A stretch of DNA of 5,677 nt from Moraxella caviae. Lineage in GTDB: Bacteria; Pseudomonadota; Gammaproteobacteria; Pseudomonadales; Moraxellaceae. A program made the translations under genes and the position numbers. Position 1 is the first letter of the stretch. Every line of letters begins with the position of its first letter. Positions 1 through 4,128 of the stretch are shown in pieces. Under the pieces are notes generated by a model. That model worked only from the letters and a program-made list of their open reading frames with translations. It was not told the origin of the DNA and searched no databases. The stretch covers positions 1-5,677 of the forward strand of contig NZ_MUXU01000071.1 of the NCBI RefSeq assembly GCF_002014985.1. The letters are read 5' to 3'.

Positions 1-144
1 GTGATGTTCCGCGCCTTCGTGATAGATAAGGTTACCCCGCTTTTCCAAGCGTTCCATATATGGGTCTTTCTTCCAAATCAACAGTTTGCACAGCTTGCAC
101 CGAGCGCATAAAATATCTTTTCGTATTTCTGCGGCAACGTTCAT
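1..144 (-). CDS. Partial cysteine-rich protein, N-terminal 48 codons
   Basis: This reading frame opens with ATG at 144 on the minus strand and stays open to the window edge, so only its first 48 codons are visible. The product is not recognised. Its N-terminus has three cysteines at residues 13, 16 and 19 (CARCKLC), a spacing that could bind a metal or form part of a zinc ribbon, but too little of the protein is seen to tell. The stretch after it is basic and contains WKKDPYMERLEKRGN. The start lies one base after the recombinase stop codon (TGA, then C, then ATG), with a G-rich run GGGGGCG just upstream that may serve as ribosome binding site. This spacing suggests translational coupling and a shared operon with the recombinase. 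I infer a real gene from the open frame, cysteine pattern and spacing; the function is unknown. Confidence 0.6.
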   Translation of the reverse strand, partial: MNVAAEIRKDILCARCKLCKLLIWKKDPYMERLEKRGNLIYHEGAEHH

Positions 145-145
145 G

Positions 146-1042
146 TCATCGCCCCCAACTGCCAAGATATTGTGATGTAATTTGTTTTCTGCCATGCCCC
201 AGCTCTTCAGTCAAGCACATTCTTGCTTTATGGTCTATTTCGCGCTCAGACGCCGTTAAACGGCGTTGTCCAGCTATCACTGGTGGTTCCATACCCGAAA
301 GCCGTCTGTAACGCTCCTGAGCATATCTATGGCGCAATCCGTGCGTATTTCCCAGACCAATACTAGACGTTTGCGCTTCAAAACATTTCAACTGTTCTTT
401 ATACGCTAAATTTGGTGCAATCAGTGATTGCCAATCGTTCGCTTGGCAAAAACTTGCCACTTCTGCCAGTAGTTGACGCTGGCTATCAGTGGCAATCGGC
501 ACTTCCCGATAACGACCGCCTTTCGTCCAAGACGCTTTCAGGCGAATTTTTTCGGCGTTTTGGATATTGTAACCGCCAAGTGCATAACTGATTTGGAATT
601 TTAAGGCTTCGGAACGTCTCAAGCCAAAAGCCGCTTGCAGGCGCAAGGATAGCTGTGTATTTTTATCAAGCTGTGAAATGTCAAAATCAGACAGCGTAAC
701 GCCTTTGTCTTCGTTTTTGATGTATTGGCGTTTTTCTATACCAAGCACATCATTTGACTTCACCAAGCCTTCATCGCCAACTTTTTCAGCCAGCCAGCGC
801 AAAGCAGATAGGCGATTTTTGATGGCACCTGTACTAATACCATCTGATCGCCAGCGGTTCAATAGCGCATCAATATGCCTGCCCTTTAGGTCGGAAATGT
901 TGATTTTATTGACTTTAAAGCCTGCATCCGCCAGCTGTTTGGTACACATTGCAAGAATGCGCCGACGGTTAGATTGCGTTGCTTGACTGCCGTCACGGTT
1001 ACGCTTACAGATTTGCAGAATTTGGTATTCTAGTTTATTCAT
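146..1042 (-). CDS. Tyrosine recombinase / phage-type integrase (Integrase_1-like)
   Basis: This is a 298-aa site-specific tyrosine recombinase that would cut and rejoin DNA through a covalent phosphotyrosine link. All catalytic positions are visible (numbered from the start chosen here): R142 in FGLRRSEA, K174 in SWTKGGRYREVPI, H234 and R237 in THGLRHR, H283 in ELGHGR, and the nucleophile Y292 in SQYLG. An N-terminal SAM-like DNA-binding region (about residues 15-100, with NRRRILA and KNRLSALRWLA) precedes it. The C-terminal arrangement THGLRHRYAQ...IDxxAR...ELGHGRKQITSQYLG is, from memory, typical of the Integrase_1 (PF12835) group found in prophages and integrative elements. The frame is open up to 1120, but that longer start would overlap the upstream gene by 86 bases; ATG at 1042 overlaps it by only 8 (ATGAATAA) and fits the family N-terminus better. 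Substrate site unknown: it could resolve plasmid multimers or integrate an element. Confidence 0.9.
   Translation of the reverse strand: MNKLEYQILQICKRNRDGSQATQSNRRRILAMCTKQLADAGFKVNKINISDLKGRHIDALLNRWRSDGISTGAIKNRLSALRWLAEKVGDEGLVKSNDVLGIEKRQYIKNEDKGVTLSDFDISQLDKNTQLSLRLQAAFGLRRSEALKFQISYALGGYNIQNAEKIRLKASWTKGGRYREVPIATDSQRQLLAEVASFCQANDWQSLIAPNLAYKEQLKCFEAQTSSIGLGNTHGLRHRYAQERYRRLSGMEPPVIAGQRRLTASEREIDHKARMCLTEELGHGRKQITSQYLGSWGR
250..266. repeat. 17-bp perfect palindrome inside the recombinase gene
   Basis: Arms ACGCCGTT and AACGGCGT flank a single central base at 258. The palindrome falls in codons for the RRLTASE part of the recombinase C-terminal region. It could be a protein-binding or crossover-like site, but it may also be chance within coding sequence. 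Confidence 0.3.
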
Positions 1043-1601
1043 GCTCAAACCCCGATATAGTGCAATATCCGATAGAATTTCTTGCATGTTGGATAATATA
1101 TTCTCGTTTATATCTCTCAAAAACTTTTCTTTGTTCTTGATCTAACCAAAATGGTGCAAGCTCACCTGTGTGCAAACCATCAAAAAATTCGATTTTGTCA
1201 TTATTAACAAGCTCACAAACAACCTTTTCTGCCCTACGCACTTCTTCTGAACTTTTGCCGATAAATATTTTTATATCTGACAATCGCTCATTTGGACTGA
1301 ATAGCTTTGCCATAATTGGCTGTAGCGTGATTTCTTGAATTTTCCAGTCTTGGAAGTAGGCATCGACGAAATGACTATAAACCACTGCATTACCAAATCC
1401 CCATTCCACCAATAAATTTTTGACGTTATCACTGCATTCTATTGTTGAGGTGATAACATCTGAGCTGTCGTAAACAAAAATCACAGCGTGCCCTTGAATA
1501 TCAAAAGCTTTTTCTGCGATTTTTTCATAGATGGGATTAATTGGGACTGGTTTGGGTTGTCTGTTGAACAGCTTGTTGAATAGTTTGATAAAAAAATTCA
1601 T
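1035..1601 (-). CDS. Hypothetical protein, 188 aa, first gene of the integrase operon
   Basis: I do not recognise this protein. It starts at ATG 1601, preceded by an AAAGAGAC ribosome binding site (1606-1613, about 4 bases before the start). The first 15 residues (MNFFIKLFNKLFNRQ) alternate hydrophobic and basic residues and could form an amphipathic helix lying on a membrane; there is no clear transmembrane segment or signal peptide. The rest looks like a mixed alpha/beta soluble protein, with a hydrophobic strand HAVIFVYDSSD (about 38-48) and a charged helical C-terminal part (about 117-170). It begins about 170 bases from the first iteron, on the other side of the origin from rep and divergent to it. 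Its last codons overlap the recombinase start by 8 bases, so the two are probably co-translated. The link to the recombinase suggests an accessory role, but that is inference only. Confidence 0.75.
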   Translation of the reverse strand: MNFFIKLFNKLFNRQPKPVPINPIYEKIAEKAFDIQGHAVIFVYDSSDVITSTIECSDNVKNLLVEWGFGNAVVYSHFVDAYFQDWKIQEITLQPIMAKLFSPNERLSDIKIFIGKSSEEVRRAEKVVCELVNNDKIEFFDGLHTGELAPFWLDQEQRKVFERYKREYIIQHARNSIGYCTISGFEHE

Positions 1602-1634
1602 ATTTGTCTCTTTGAATGTAAATTCGTAAATTGG

Positions 1635-1640
1635 ATTATA
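1635..1640 (-). promoter_or_regulatory. Putative -10 box for the recombinase operon
   Basis: Read on the minus strand this is a perfect TATAAT, followed about 34 bases later by the ATG at 1601. Transcription would begin near 1628, giving a short leader that includes the AAAGAGAC ribosome site. No good -35 box is seen at 16-18 bases; the upstream sequence is T-rich (AGGTTT at best). The promoter may be weak or activated, and it lies close enough to the origin to be affected by Rep or DnaA binding. Confidence 0.45.
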
Positions 1641-1685
1641 TACCTAAAAATCTGAAAAAACCTATGTAATAAATACACAACTTTT

Positions 1686-1694
1686 TGTGAAAAA
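1686..1694 (-). promoter_or_regulatory. Candidate DnaA box
   Basis: On the minus strand the sequence is TTTTTCACA, which fits the relaxed DnaA-box consensus TTWTNCACA. It sits beside the A/T-rich stretch and 75 bases from the first iteron, a usual place for a DnaA box in iteron plasmids. Its right arm is also part of a small inverted repeat (CACAA-CTTT-TTGTG, 1676-1689). Confidence 0.5.
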
Positions 1695-1697
1695 TGC

Positions 1698-1729
1698 TTT
1701 TTTATTTTTATATATTTTATTATTTTTAG
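1698..1729. other. A/T-rich strand-opening region of the origin
   Basis: Runs of T and A with essentially no G or C separate the DnaA-box match from the iterons. Such a segment commonly acts as the DNA unwinding element in Rep_3-type origins. Assignment rests on composition and position. Confidence 0.55.
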
Positions 1730-1768
1730 ACACTCGCAAAGCCTTGTGTGGTAAGGGTTGTGGCGTTT

Positions 1769-1856
1769 ATATAACTACATTTACCTACCAATATAACTAC
1801 GTTTACCTACCAATATAACTACATTTACCTACCAATATAACTACGTTTACCTACCA
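1769..1856 (+). repeat. Four tandem 22-bp iterons (Rep-binding sites)
   Basis: Four directly repeated, uninterrupted 22-bp units start at 1769, 1791, 1813 and 1835. Each begins ATATAACTAC and ends TTTACCTACCA, with a single variable base between them at unit position 11. That base is A, G, A, G in order, so the array can also be read as two identical 44-bp units. The 22-bp spacing, about two helical turns, places Rep molecules on the same face of the DNA. The position directly upstream of a Rep_3 gene and the number of copies fit iterons that set copy number and incompatibility. Confidence 0.95.
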
Positions 1857-1865
1857 AATAAATAC

Positions 1866-1894
1866 TTGTTTTTATTTGTATAAAATAATACAAT
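1866..1894 (+). promoter_or_regulatory. Putative sigma-70 promoter of rep
   Basis: A -35 box TTGTTT (1866-1871) and a -10 box TACAAT (1889-1894) are separated by 17 bases. The start point would be near 1901, giving a leader of about 24 bases before the rep ATG. The promoter begins 10 bases after the last iteron, so Rep bound to iterons could affect it. Confidence 0.55.
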
Positions 1895-1899
1895 TATTT
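1883..1899. promoter_or_regulatory. Palindrome overlapping the rep -10 box, possible operator
   Basis: Arms AAATAAT and ATTATTT surround ACA and cover the proposed -10 box. Rep_3 initiators often repress their own gene as dimers bound to inverted sequences in the promoter, so this is a candidate operator. The arms are pure A/T and differ from the iteron sequence, which lowers confidence. Confidence 0.35.
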
Positions 1900-1924
1900 A
1901 TATGTATTTATAAGGTATGAAAAC

Positions 1925-2863
1925 ATGAAAAATGACCTTGTTGTAAAACACAATGTCTTAATTAATGCTAGCTATCGTTTGGGTTTGGTAGAACAACGGT
2001 TGCTACTGTTATCAATCGTTGCAATCAGACGCTACGCCCTTGAAGTAAGTGAAAGCACTAAAATCACGGTTACAGCAAGCGATTACATGGAGCGTTTTGG
2101 TGTGGCTCGTCAAGTGGCTTACCAAGCCTTAAAGGACGGAGTGCAGGGTATTTTTGGGCGTGAATTTGGCTATAAAGAGCTGACAGATAAAGGTGAAAGA
2201 GTGGTGCGCAGCCACTGGGTTTCTAAAATTGCTTACATAGACAATGCAGCAAGTGTAGAGCTGTATTTTACTCCTGATGTCATCTCACGAGTAAGGGAGT
2301 TGGAAAGCCATTTTACAAGCTATGAGTTAGAGCAGGTGGCAGGGCTAAACAGTAAATATGCTGTGCGTTTGTACGAGATTGTAATCGCTTGGCGAAGCAA
2401 AGGACAAACCAATCAAATCAGCATGCAAGAGCTTAGGGATAGATTAGGATTGCTTGACGATGAGTATACTGCAATCCATAATTTTAAAGCTCGAGTGCTG
2501 CAGTCATCGATAGATGAAATCAATGAAAAAACCGACATCAATCTAACCTACGAACAGCATAAGCAAGGGCGTAAAATCGTTGGTTTTACATTCACCATCA
2601 AACAAAAATCCAAGCCAAAACAGCGTAAAAAAGACGAACAAAGAGACGACAACACCCTTGATATGCTTGCCCCTATCAAAATGACAGACAAGCAACGCTT
2701 GATGTTCGCATCCAAGCTGGCAAATATGTCTGAATTAGGCTCGAGAGCGCCAGTAGGTGCAACCATGCAGGAATTTGCTGACAAAATCGCTAATGACTTG
2801 CTAGACAGCGACAAAGCGGAATTTTACCGCCCTTACTTAGAAAAAGCGGGGTGTAAGTTTTAG
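1925..2863 (+). CDS. rep: Rep_3 family plasmid replication initiator
   Basis: This 312-aa protein starts theta replication by binding the iterons just upstream. The N-terminus (DLVVKHNVLINASYRLGLVEQRLLLL) is the conserved opening of the Rep_3/RepB family, and YMERFGVARQVAYQALKDG continues the first winged-helix domain (about 1-125). A second winged-helix domain (about 126-228) contains SYELEQVAGLNSKYAVRLYEI and ends with the family pattern TYEQHKQGRKIVGFTF. A basic, hydrophilic linker (228-242) leads to a C-terminal region of about 70 residues that I cannot assign. Full length is as expected or slightly long for the family. The ATG at 1925 has an AAGG ribosome site (1912-1915) 9 bases upstream. 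An in-frame-stop mini-frame of three codons from 1917 ends across the rep start (ATGA overlap), but has no room for its own ribosome site. A promoter and possible operator lie between iterons and gene. Confidence 0.95.
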   Translation: MKNDLVVKHNVLINASYRLGLVEQRLLLLSIVAIRRYALEVSESTKITVTASDYMERFGVARQVAYQALKDGVQGIFGREFGYKELTDKGERVVRSHWVSKIAYIDNAASVELYFTPDVISRVRELESHFTSYELEQVAGLNSKYAVRLYEIVIAWRSKGQTNQISMQELRDRLGLLDDEYTAIHNFKARVLQSSIDEINEKTDINLTYEQHKQGRKIVGFTFTIKQKSKPKQRKKDEQRDDNTLDMLAPIKMTDKQRLMFASKLANMSELGSRAPVGATMQEFADKIANDLLDSDKAEFYRPYLEKAGCKF

Positions 2864-2904
2864 TGATTTTTTGATGGTTTTTGGTTAGAATAATCAAAAG
2901 AAAA

Positions 2905-2927
2905 ACCCACCGTAAAGGTGGGTCTTT
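2905..2927. terminator. Rho-independent terminator after rep, bidirectional
   Basis: A 7-bp stem (ACCCACC at 2905-2911, GGTGGGT at 2917-2923) closes a 5-base loop GTAAA. On the plus strand it is followed by CTTT, a short U-tract. On the minus strand it is followed by TTTTTC, a better tract. It would separate rep from the Abi gene, and its right arm shares three bases with the next stem, so the two may compete. Confidence 0.7.
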
Positions 2928-2983
2928 CGCTTAATACTAGGGGGTAGGCGTTTAGCCCTCAATAGACCCTAGCGAACAAGACC
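2921..2983 (+). ncRNA. Candidate structured RNA element upstream of the Abi gene
   Basis: The sequence can fold into a long interrupted stem. GGTCTT (2921-2926) pairs with AAGACC (2978-2983), TCGC (2927-2930) pairs with GCGA (2972-2975) with a 2-base bulge (2976-2977), and TAGGG (2938-2942) pairs with CCCTA (2967-2971) after a 7-base bulge (2931-2937). Inside, GGC (2947-2949) can pair with GCC (2955-2957). That makes 15 pairs plus an inner hairpin, ending 20 bases before the Abi start. It could be a leader structure controlling translation, or an RNA partner of the protein: a conserved RNA known as the abiF motif has been described upstream of abiF genes, but I cannot confirm this is a member. 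No clear promoter of its own is seen; TAGAAT at 2886-2891 is the only -10-like match, without a good -35. Confidence 0.4.
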
Positions 2984-3002
2984 ATTTTAAGGCTTAATCT
3001 TG

Positions 3003-3632
3003 ATGAAATCAAGCGTAAATTACGAAAACATACAAAAATCACAGTCGGAAGCTCGATTGGCGACCTACGAAAGTCATAGCAAAGACCAAAACGCCGCTTT
3101 GGAGCTGTACCGTTTCAATTTGCAAATTTCAGGGGCGTTTTTGCCATGTTTGGCAATTTGTGAAGTTGCCATCAGAAACACCGTTTCTAATGCCTTGAGA
3201 GCTGTTTACGGCGAAAACTGGGCGTATAATGAACGCTTTTTGCGCACATTGCCAAAGCCACGTCGTCAAGACGTGCTAAAAGCACACCAAAGCACTGCTG
3301 ACATAGATAAAATCATTCCAGAATTGCCGTTTGTGTTTTGGCAAAGCCTGTTTACATCTCGTTTTGATGATGGGATTTGGCGCAAGCATCTAAAAACGTG
3401 TTTTTGCCATACAGAAATAAGTGATTTGGCGCAATTTAGAAGCGATTTGCACCGCGACTTAGAAATGGTTCGCAAACTGCGCAATCGAATAGCGCACCAC
3501 GAGCCGATTTTTAACCGTGATTTGAAAGCAGACTACGAGCGAATTTTGAAAATTGTTGGTTATTGCTCCAAAGATACAAAAATTTGGCTTGAATACTGGC
3601 AACAAGTGACAGATATTTTAGCGACAAAATGA
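3003..3632 (+). CDS. Abi-like HEPN-type protein (abortive infection / toxin candidate)
   Basis: This 209-aa protein resembles the Abi-like (Abi_2) group linked to abortive infection against phages, whose active domain is an all-helical HEPN fold that often cuts RNA. The key stretch is KLRNRIAHHEPIF (residues 158-170), containing the HEPN RxxxxH signature R160-N161 to H165. Also typical are CEVAIRN (about 53-59) in an early helix, and LPFVFWQSLF (about 108-117). It is shorter than AbiD/AbiF proteins of about 300 residues and lacks their YYRLSGYW-like N-terminal motif, so it is a compact relative rather than AbiF itself. ATG at 3003 has AAGG (2989-2992) 10 bases upstream; a TTG at 3000, 7 bases from AAGG, could serve instead. 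AAGG lies within a small palindrome, TTAAG-G-CTTAA (2987-2997). A structured leader precedes the gene and palindromes follow. Catalysis and phage target are inferred, not shown. Confidence 0.8.
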   Translation: MKSSVNYENIQKSQSEARLATYESHSKDQNAALELYRFNLQISGAFLPCLAICEVAIRNTVSNALRAVYGENWAYNERFLRTLPKPRRQDVLKAHQSTADIDKIIPELPFVFWQSLFTSRFDDGIWRKHLKTCFCHTEISDLAQFRSDLHRDLEMVRKLRNRIAHHEPIFNRDLKADYERILKIVGYCSKDTKIWLEYWQQVTDILATK

Positions 3633-3635
3633 AAT

Positions 3636-3655
3636 TACTTTGTAAGTTCAAAGTA
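3636..3655. repeat. 7-bp-stem hairpin just after the Abi stop codon
   Basis: TACTTTG (3636-3642) and CAAAGTA (3649-3655) flank TAAGTT. On the plus strand no U-tract follows. On the minus strand it is followed by ATTTCATTTT, so it could be a weak terminator for leftward transcription. Confidence 0.4.
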
Positions 3656-3670
3656 TGTACAAGATAAGGT

Positions 3671-3755
3671 GAGTTTTTACGTTTGGTTGGTAAGTGTTGG
3701 TGCGCTATTTGTCATCAAAATGACAAATTTTTTAGAGCGCAAGGCGTAAAAATTC
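3671..3755. repeat. Three nested inverted repeats downstream of the Abi gene
   Basis: Three pairs of arms lie one inside another. The inner pair is ATTTGTCAT (3707-3715) and ATGACAAAT (3720-3728), a perfect 9-bp stem with loop CAAA. The middle pair is TGCGCT (3701-3706) and AGCGCA (3736-3741), perfect and directly abutting the inner left arm. The outer pair is GAGTTTTTACG (3671-3681) and CGTAAAAATTC (3745-3755), 10 of 11 matched. On the plus strand the inner stem is followed by a run of T (to 3733), so it may also terminate the Abi transcript. The nested design exceeds what a terminator needs and could be a mobile palindromic repeat or structured RNA. Confidence 0.6.
3707..3733 (+). terminator. 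Probable terminator of the Abi transcript
   Basis: The perfect 9-bp inner stem ATTTGTCAT/ATGACAAAT with a 4-base loop is followed by T residues up to 3733. The stem is A/T-rich, so termination may be inefficient. It is 74 bases past the Abi stop codon. Confidence 0.5.
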
Positions 3756-3895
3756 TTTTTCCAACAGTGTTCGGCATGGCGAAAGCAAGACATCAGAATG
3801 TTTACTGCGGGCGTCTGTTGTTTTGATATGTGGCGATATTTCAGCTGAGGCCAACCAGCGAAAAAACAAAAATGAACAAAAAATAAGCACCTTCC

Positions 3896-3923
3896 ATCTT
3901 ACCTGTTTTCAAGGGATTGTCAA
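3896..3923 (-). promoter_or_regulatory. Possible minus-strand promoter facing the Abi gene
   Basis: On the minus strand a perfect -35 box TTGACA (3923-3918) is followed after 16 bases by TAAGAT (3901-3896). A transcript would start near 3889 and run left towards the Abi gene, through the nested palindromes. No gene with a good ribosome site lies in its path, so the product would be a non-coding RNA. A match of this quality can arise by chance. Confidence 0.3.
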
Positions 3924-3945
3924 TGCCTTAGGCTTGCATCACGCG

Positions 3946-3997
3946 GGCTAAATTTGCAAAAATCGCTAATTTAGCCAGTTCTTGCAAGGATTAGCGA
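3946..3997. repeat. Two overlapping, mutually exclusive palindromes
   Basis: GGCTAAATT (3946-3954) pairs with AATTTAGCC (3968-3976). TCGCTAAT (3963-3970) pairs with ATTAGCGA (3990-3997). Both pairs are perfect and share bases 3968-3970, so only one stem can form at a time. They directly precede the strong hairpin at 3998-4028, and may form part of an oriT or a switchable RNA. Confidence 0.5.
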
Positions 3998-4036
3998 CCG
4001 TCGTCACTACCAAAGCTAGTGACGACGGGCTTAACC
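3998..4036. other. Strong 12-bp hairpin with adjacent nick-like sequence, candidate oriT
   Basis: CCGTCGTCACTA (3998-4009) and TAGTGACGACGG (4017-4028) form a perfect 12-bp stem around CCAAAGC. Overlapping its right foot is CGGGCTTA (4026-4033), which differs by one base from CTGGCTTA, the nick sequence I recall for ColE1-type mobilization. A hairpin next to the nick site is the usual form of an oriT recognised by a relaxase, and a coupling-protein gene lies just beyond. No T-tract follows on either strand, which argues against a terminator. The relaxase gene is not in the window, so this remains a candidate. Confidence 0.4.
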
Positions 4037-4063
4037 CAATCAAAACAAACGCCAAATTTCGGC

Positions 4064-4108
4064 CGCAAAAAACCGCCTTTGCCTTTTGGTTGGCAGGCGG
4101 TTTTTGCG
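4064..4108. terminator. Bidirectional terminator after the coupling-protein gene
   Basis: CGCAAAAAACCGCC (4064-4077) pairs with GGCGGTTTTTGCG (4096-4108), with one bulged A, and TGCC/GGCA pairs further inside. Read leftward the stem ends GGCGGTTTTTT, a good terminator for the minus-strand gene ending at 4129; read rightward it ends GGCGGTTTTT. Outer arms GCCAAATT (4051-4058) and AATTTGGC (4112-4119) lengthen the structure to 69 bases. Confidence 0.8.
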
Positions 4109-4128
4109 ACCAATTTGGCTATCGCACG

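Larger units (their letters stand above)
1602..1924. other. Plasmid replication origin region (oriV)
   Basis: This 323-base gap between divergent genes has the usual parts of an iteron-controlled theta origin in order: a DnaA-box match (1686-1694), a nearly pure A/T stretch (about 1698-1729) suited to strand opening, four tandem 22-bp iterons (1769-1856), and the rep promoter, with rep starting at 1925. It also carries the promoter for the leftward recombinase operon. Rep_3 initiators bind such iterons and recruit host DnaA and helicase. The layout and the neighbouring Rep_3 gene make the assignment strong, although initiation has not been shown. Confidence 0.85.
3633..4128. other. Non-coding region rich in inverted repeats
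   Basis: No convincing gene lies in these 496 bases between the Abi gene and the convergent coupling-protein gene. In order the region holds a small hairpin (3636-3655), three nested palindromes (3671-3755), a stretch without clear features (3756-3895), a possible minus-strand promoter (3896-3923), two overlapping palindromes (3946-3997), a strong 12-bp hairpin (3998-4028) next to a ColE1-like nick sequence, and a large terminator hairpin (4051-4119). The concentration of dyad symmetry suggests protein binding and/or structured RNA. Confidence 0.7.

Noticed and set aside
300..312. Near match to the Neisseria DNA uptake sequence (GCCGTCTGTA)
   Set aside because: One mismatch, a single copy, and inside coding sequence, so not usable as evidence of host or function.
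1043..1120. Longer N-terminus for the recombinase, adding 26 residues
   Set aside because: It would overlap the 188-aa gene by 86 bases. ATG at 1042 has an 8-base overlap and fits the family N-terminus.
1917..1928. Three-codon leader frame (ATG AAA ACA TGA) overlapping the rep start
   Set aside because: The AAGG ribosome site is only one base from its ATG but well placed for the rep ATG at 1925. Likely chance.
3683..3711. Plus-strand promoter TTGGTT-17-TATTTG
   Set aside because: The -10 box matches consensus at only three positions and lies within the palindrome arms.
3691..3712. RSF1010-type nick sequence (TAAGTG ... GTGCGC)
   Set aside because: The two halves are separated by inserted bases, and the GTGCGC part is explained by the middle palindrome arm.
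3677..3793. 38-aa minus-strand reading frame (MSCFRHAEHC...) across the nested palindromes
   Set aside because: No ribosome binding site, and much of it is dictated by the palindrome arms. More likely non-coding.
3776..3826. 16-aa plus-strand frame starting MAKARHQN
   Set aside because: Very short, no ribosome site, and no neighbouring support.
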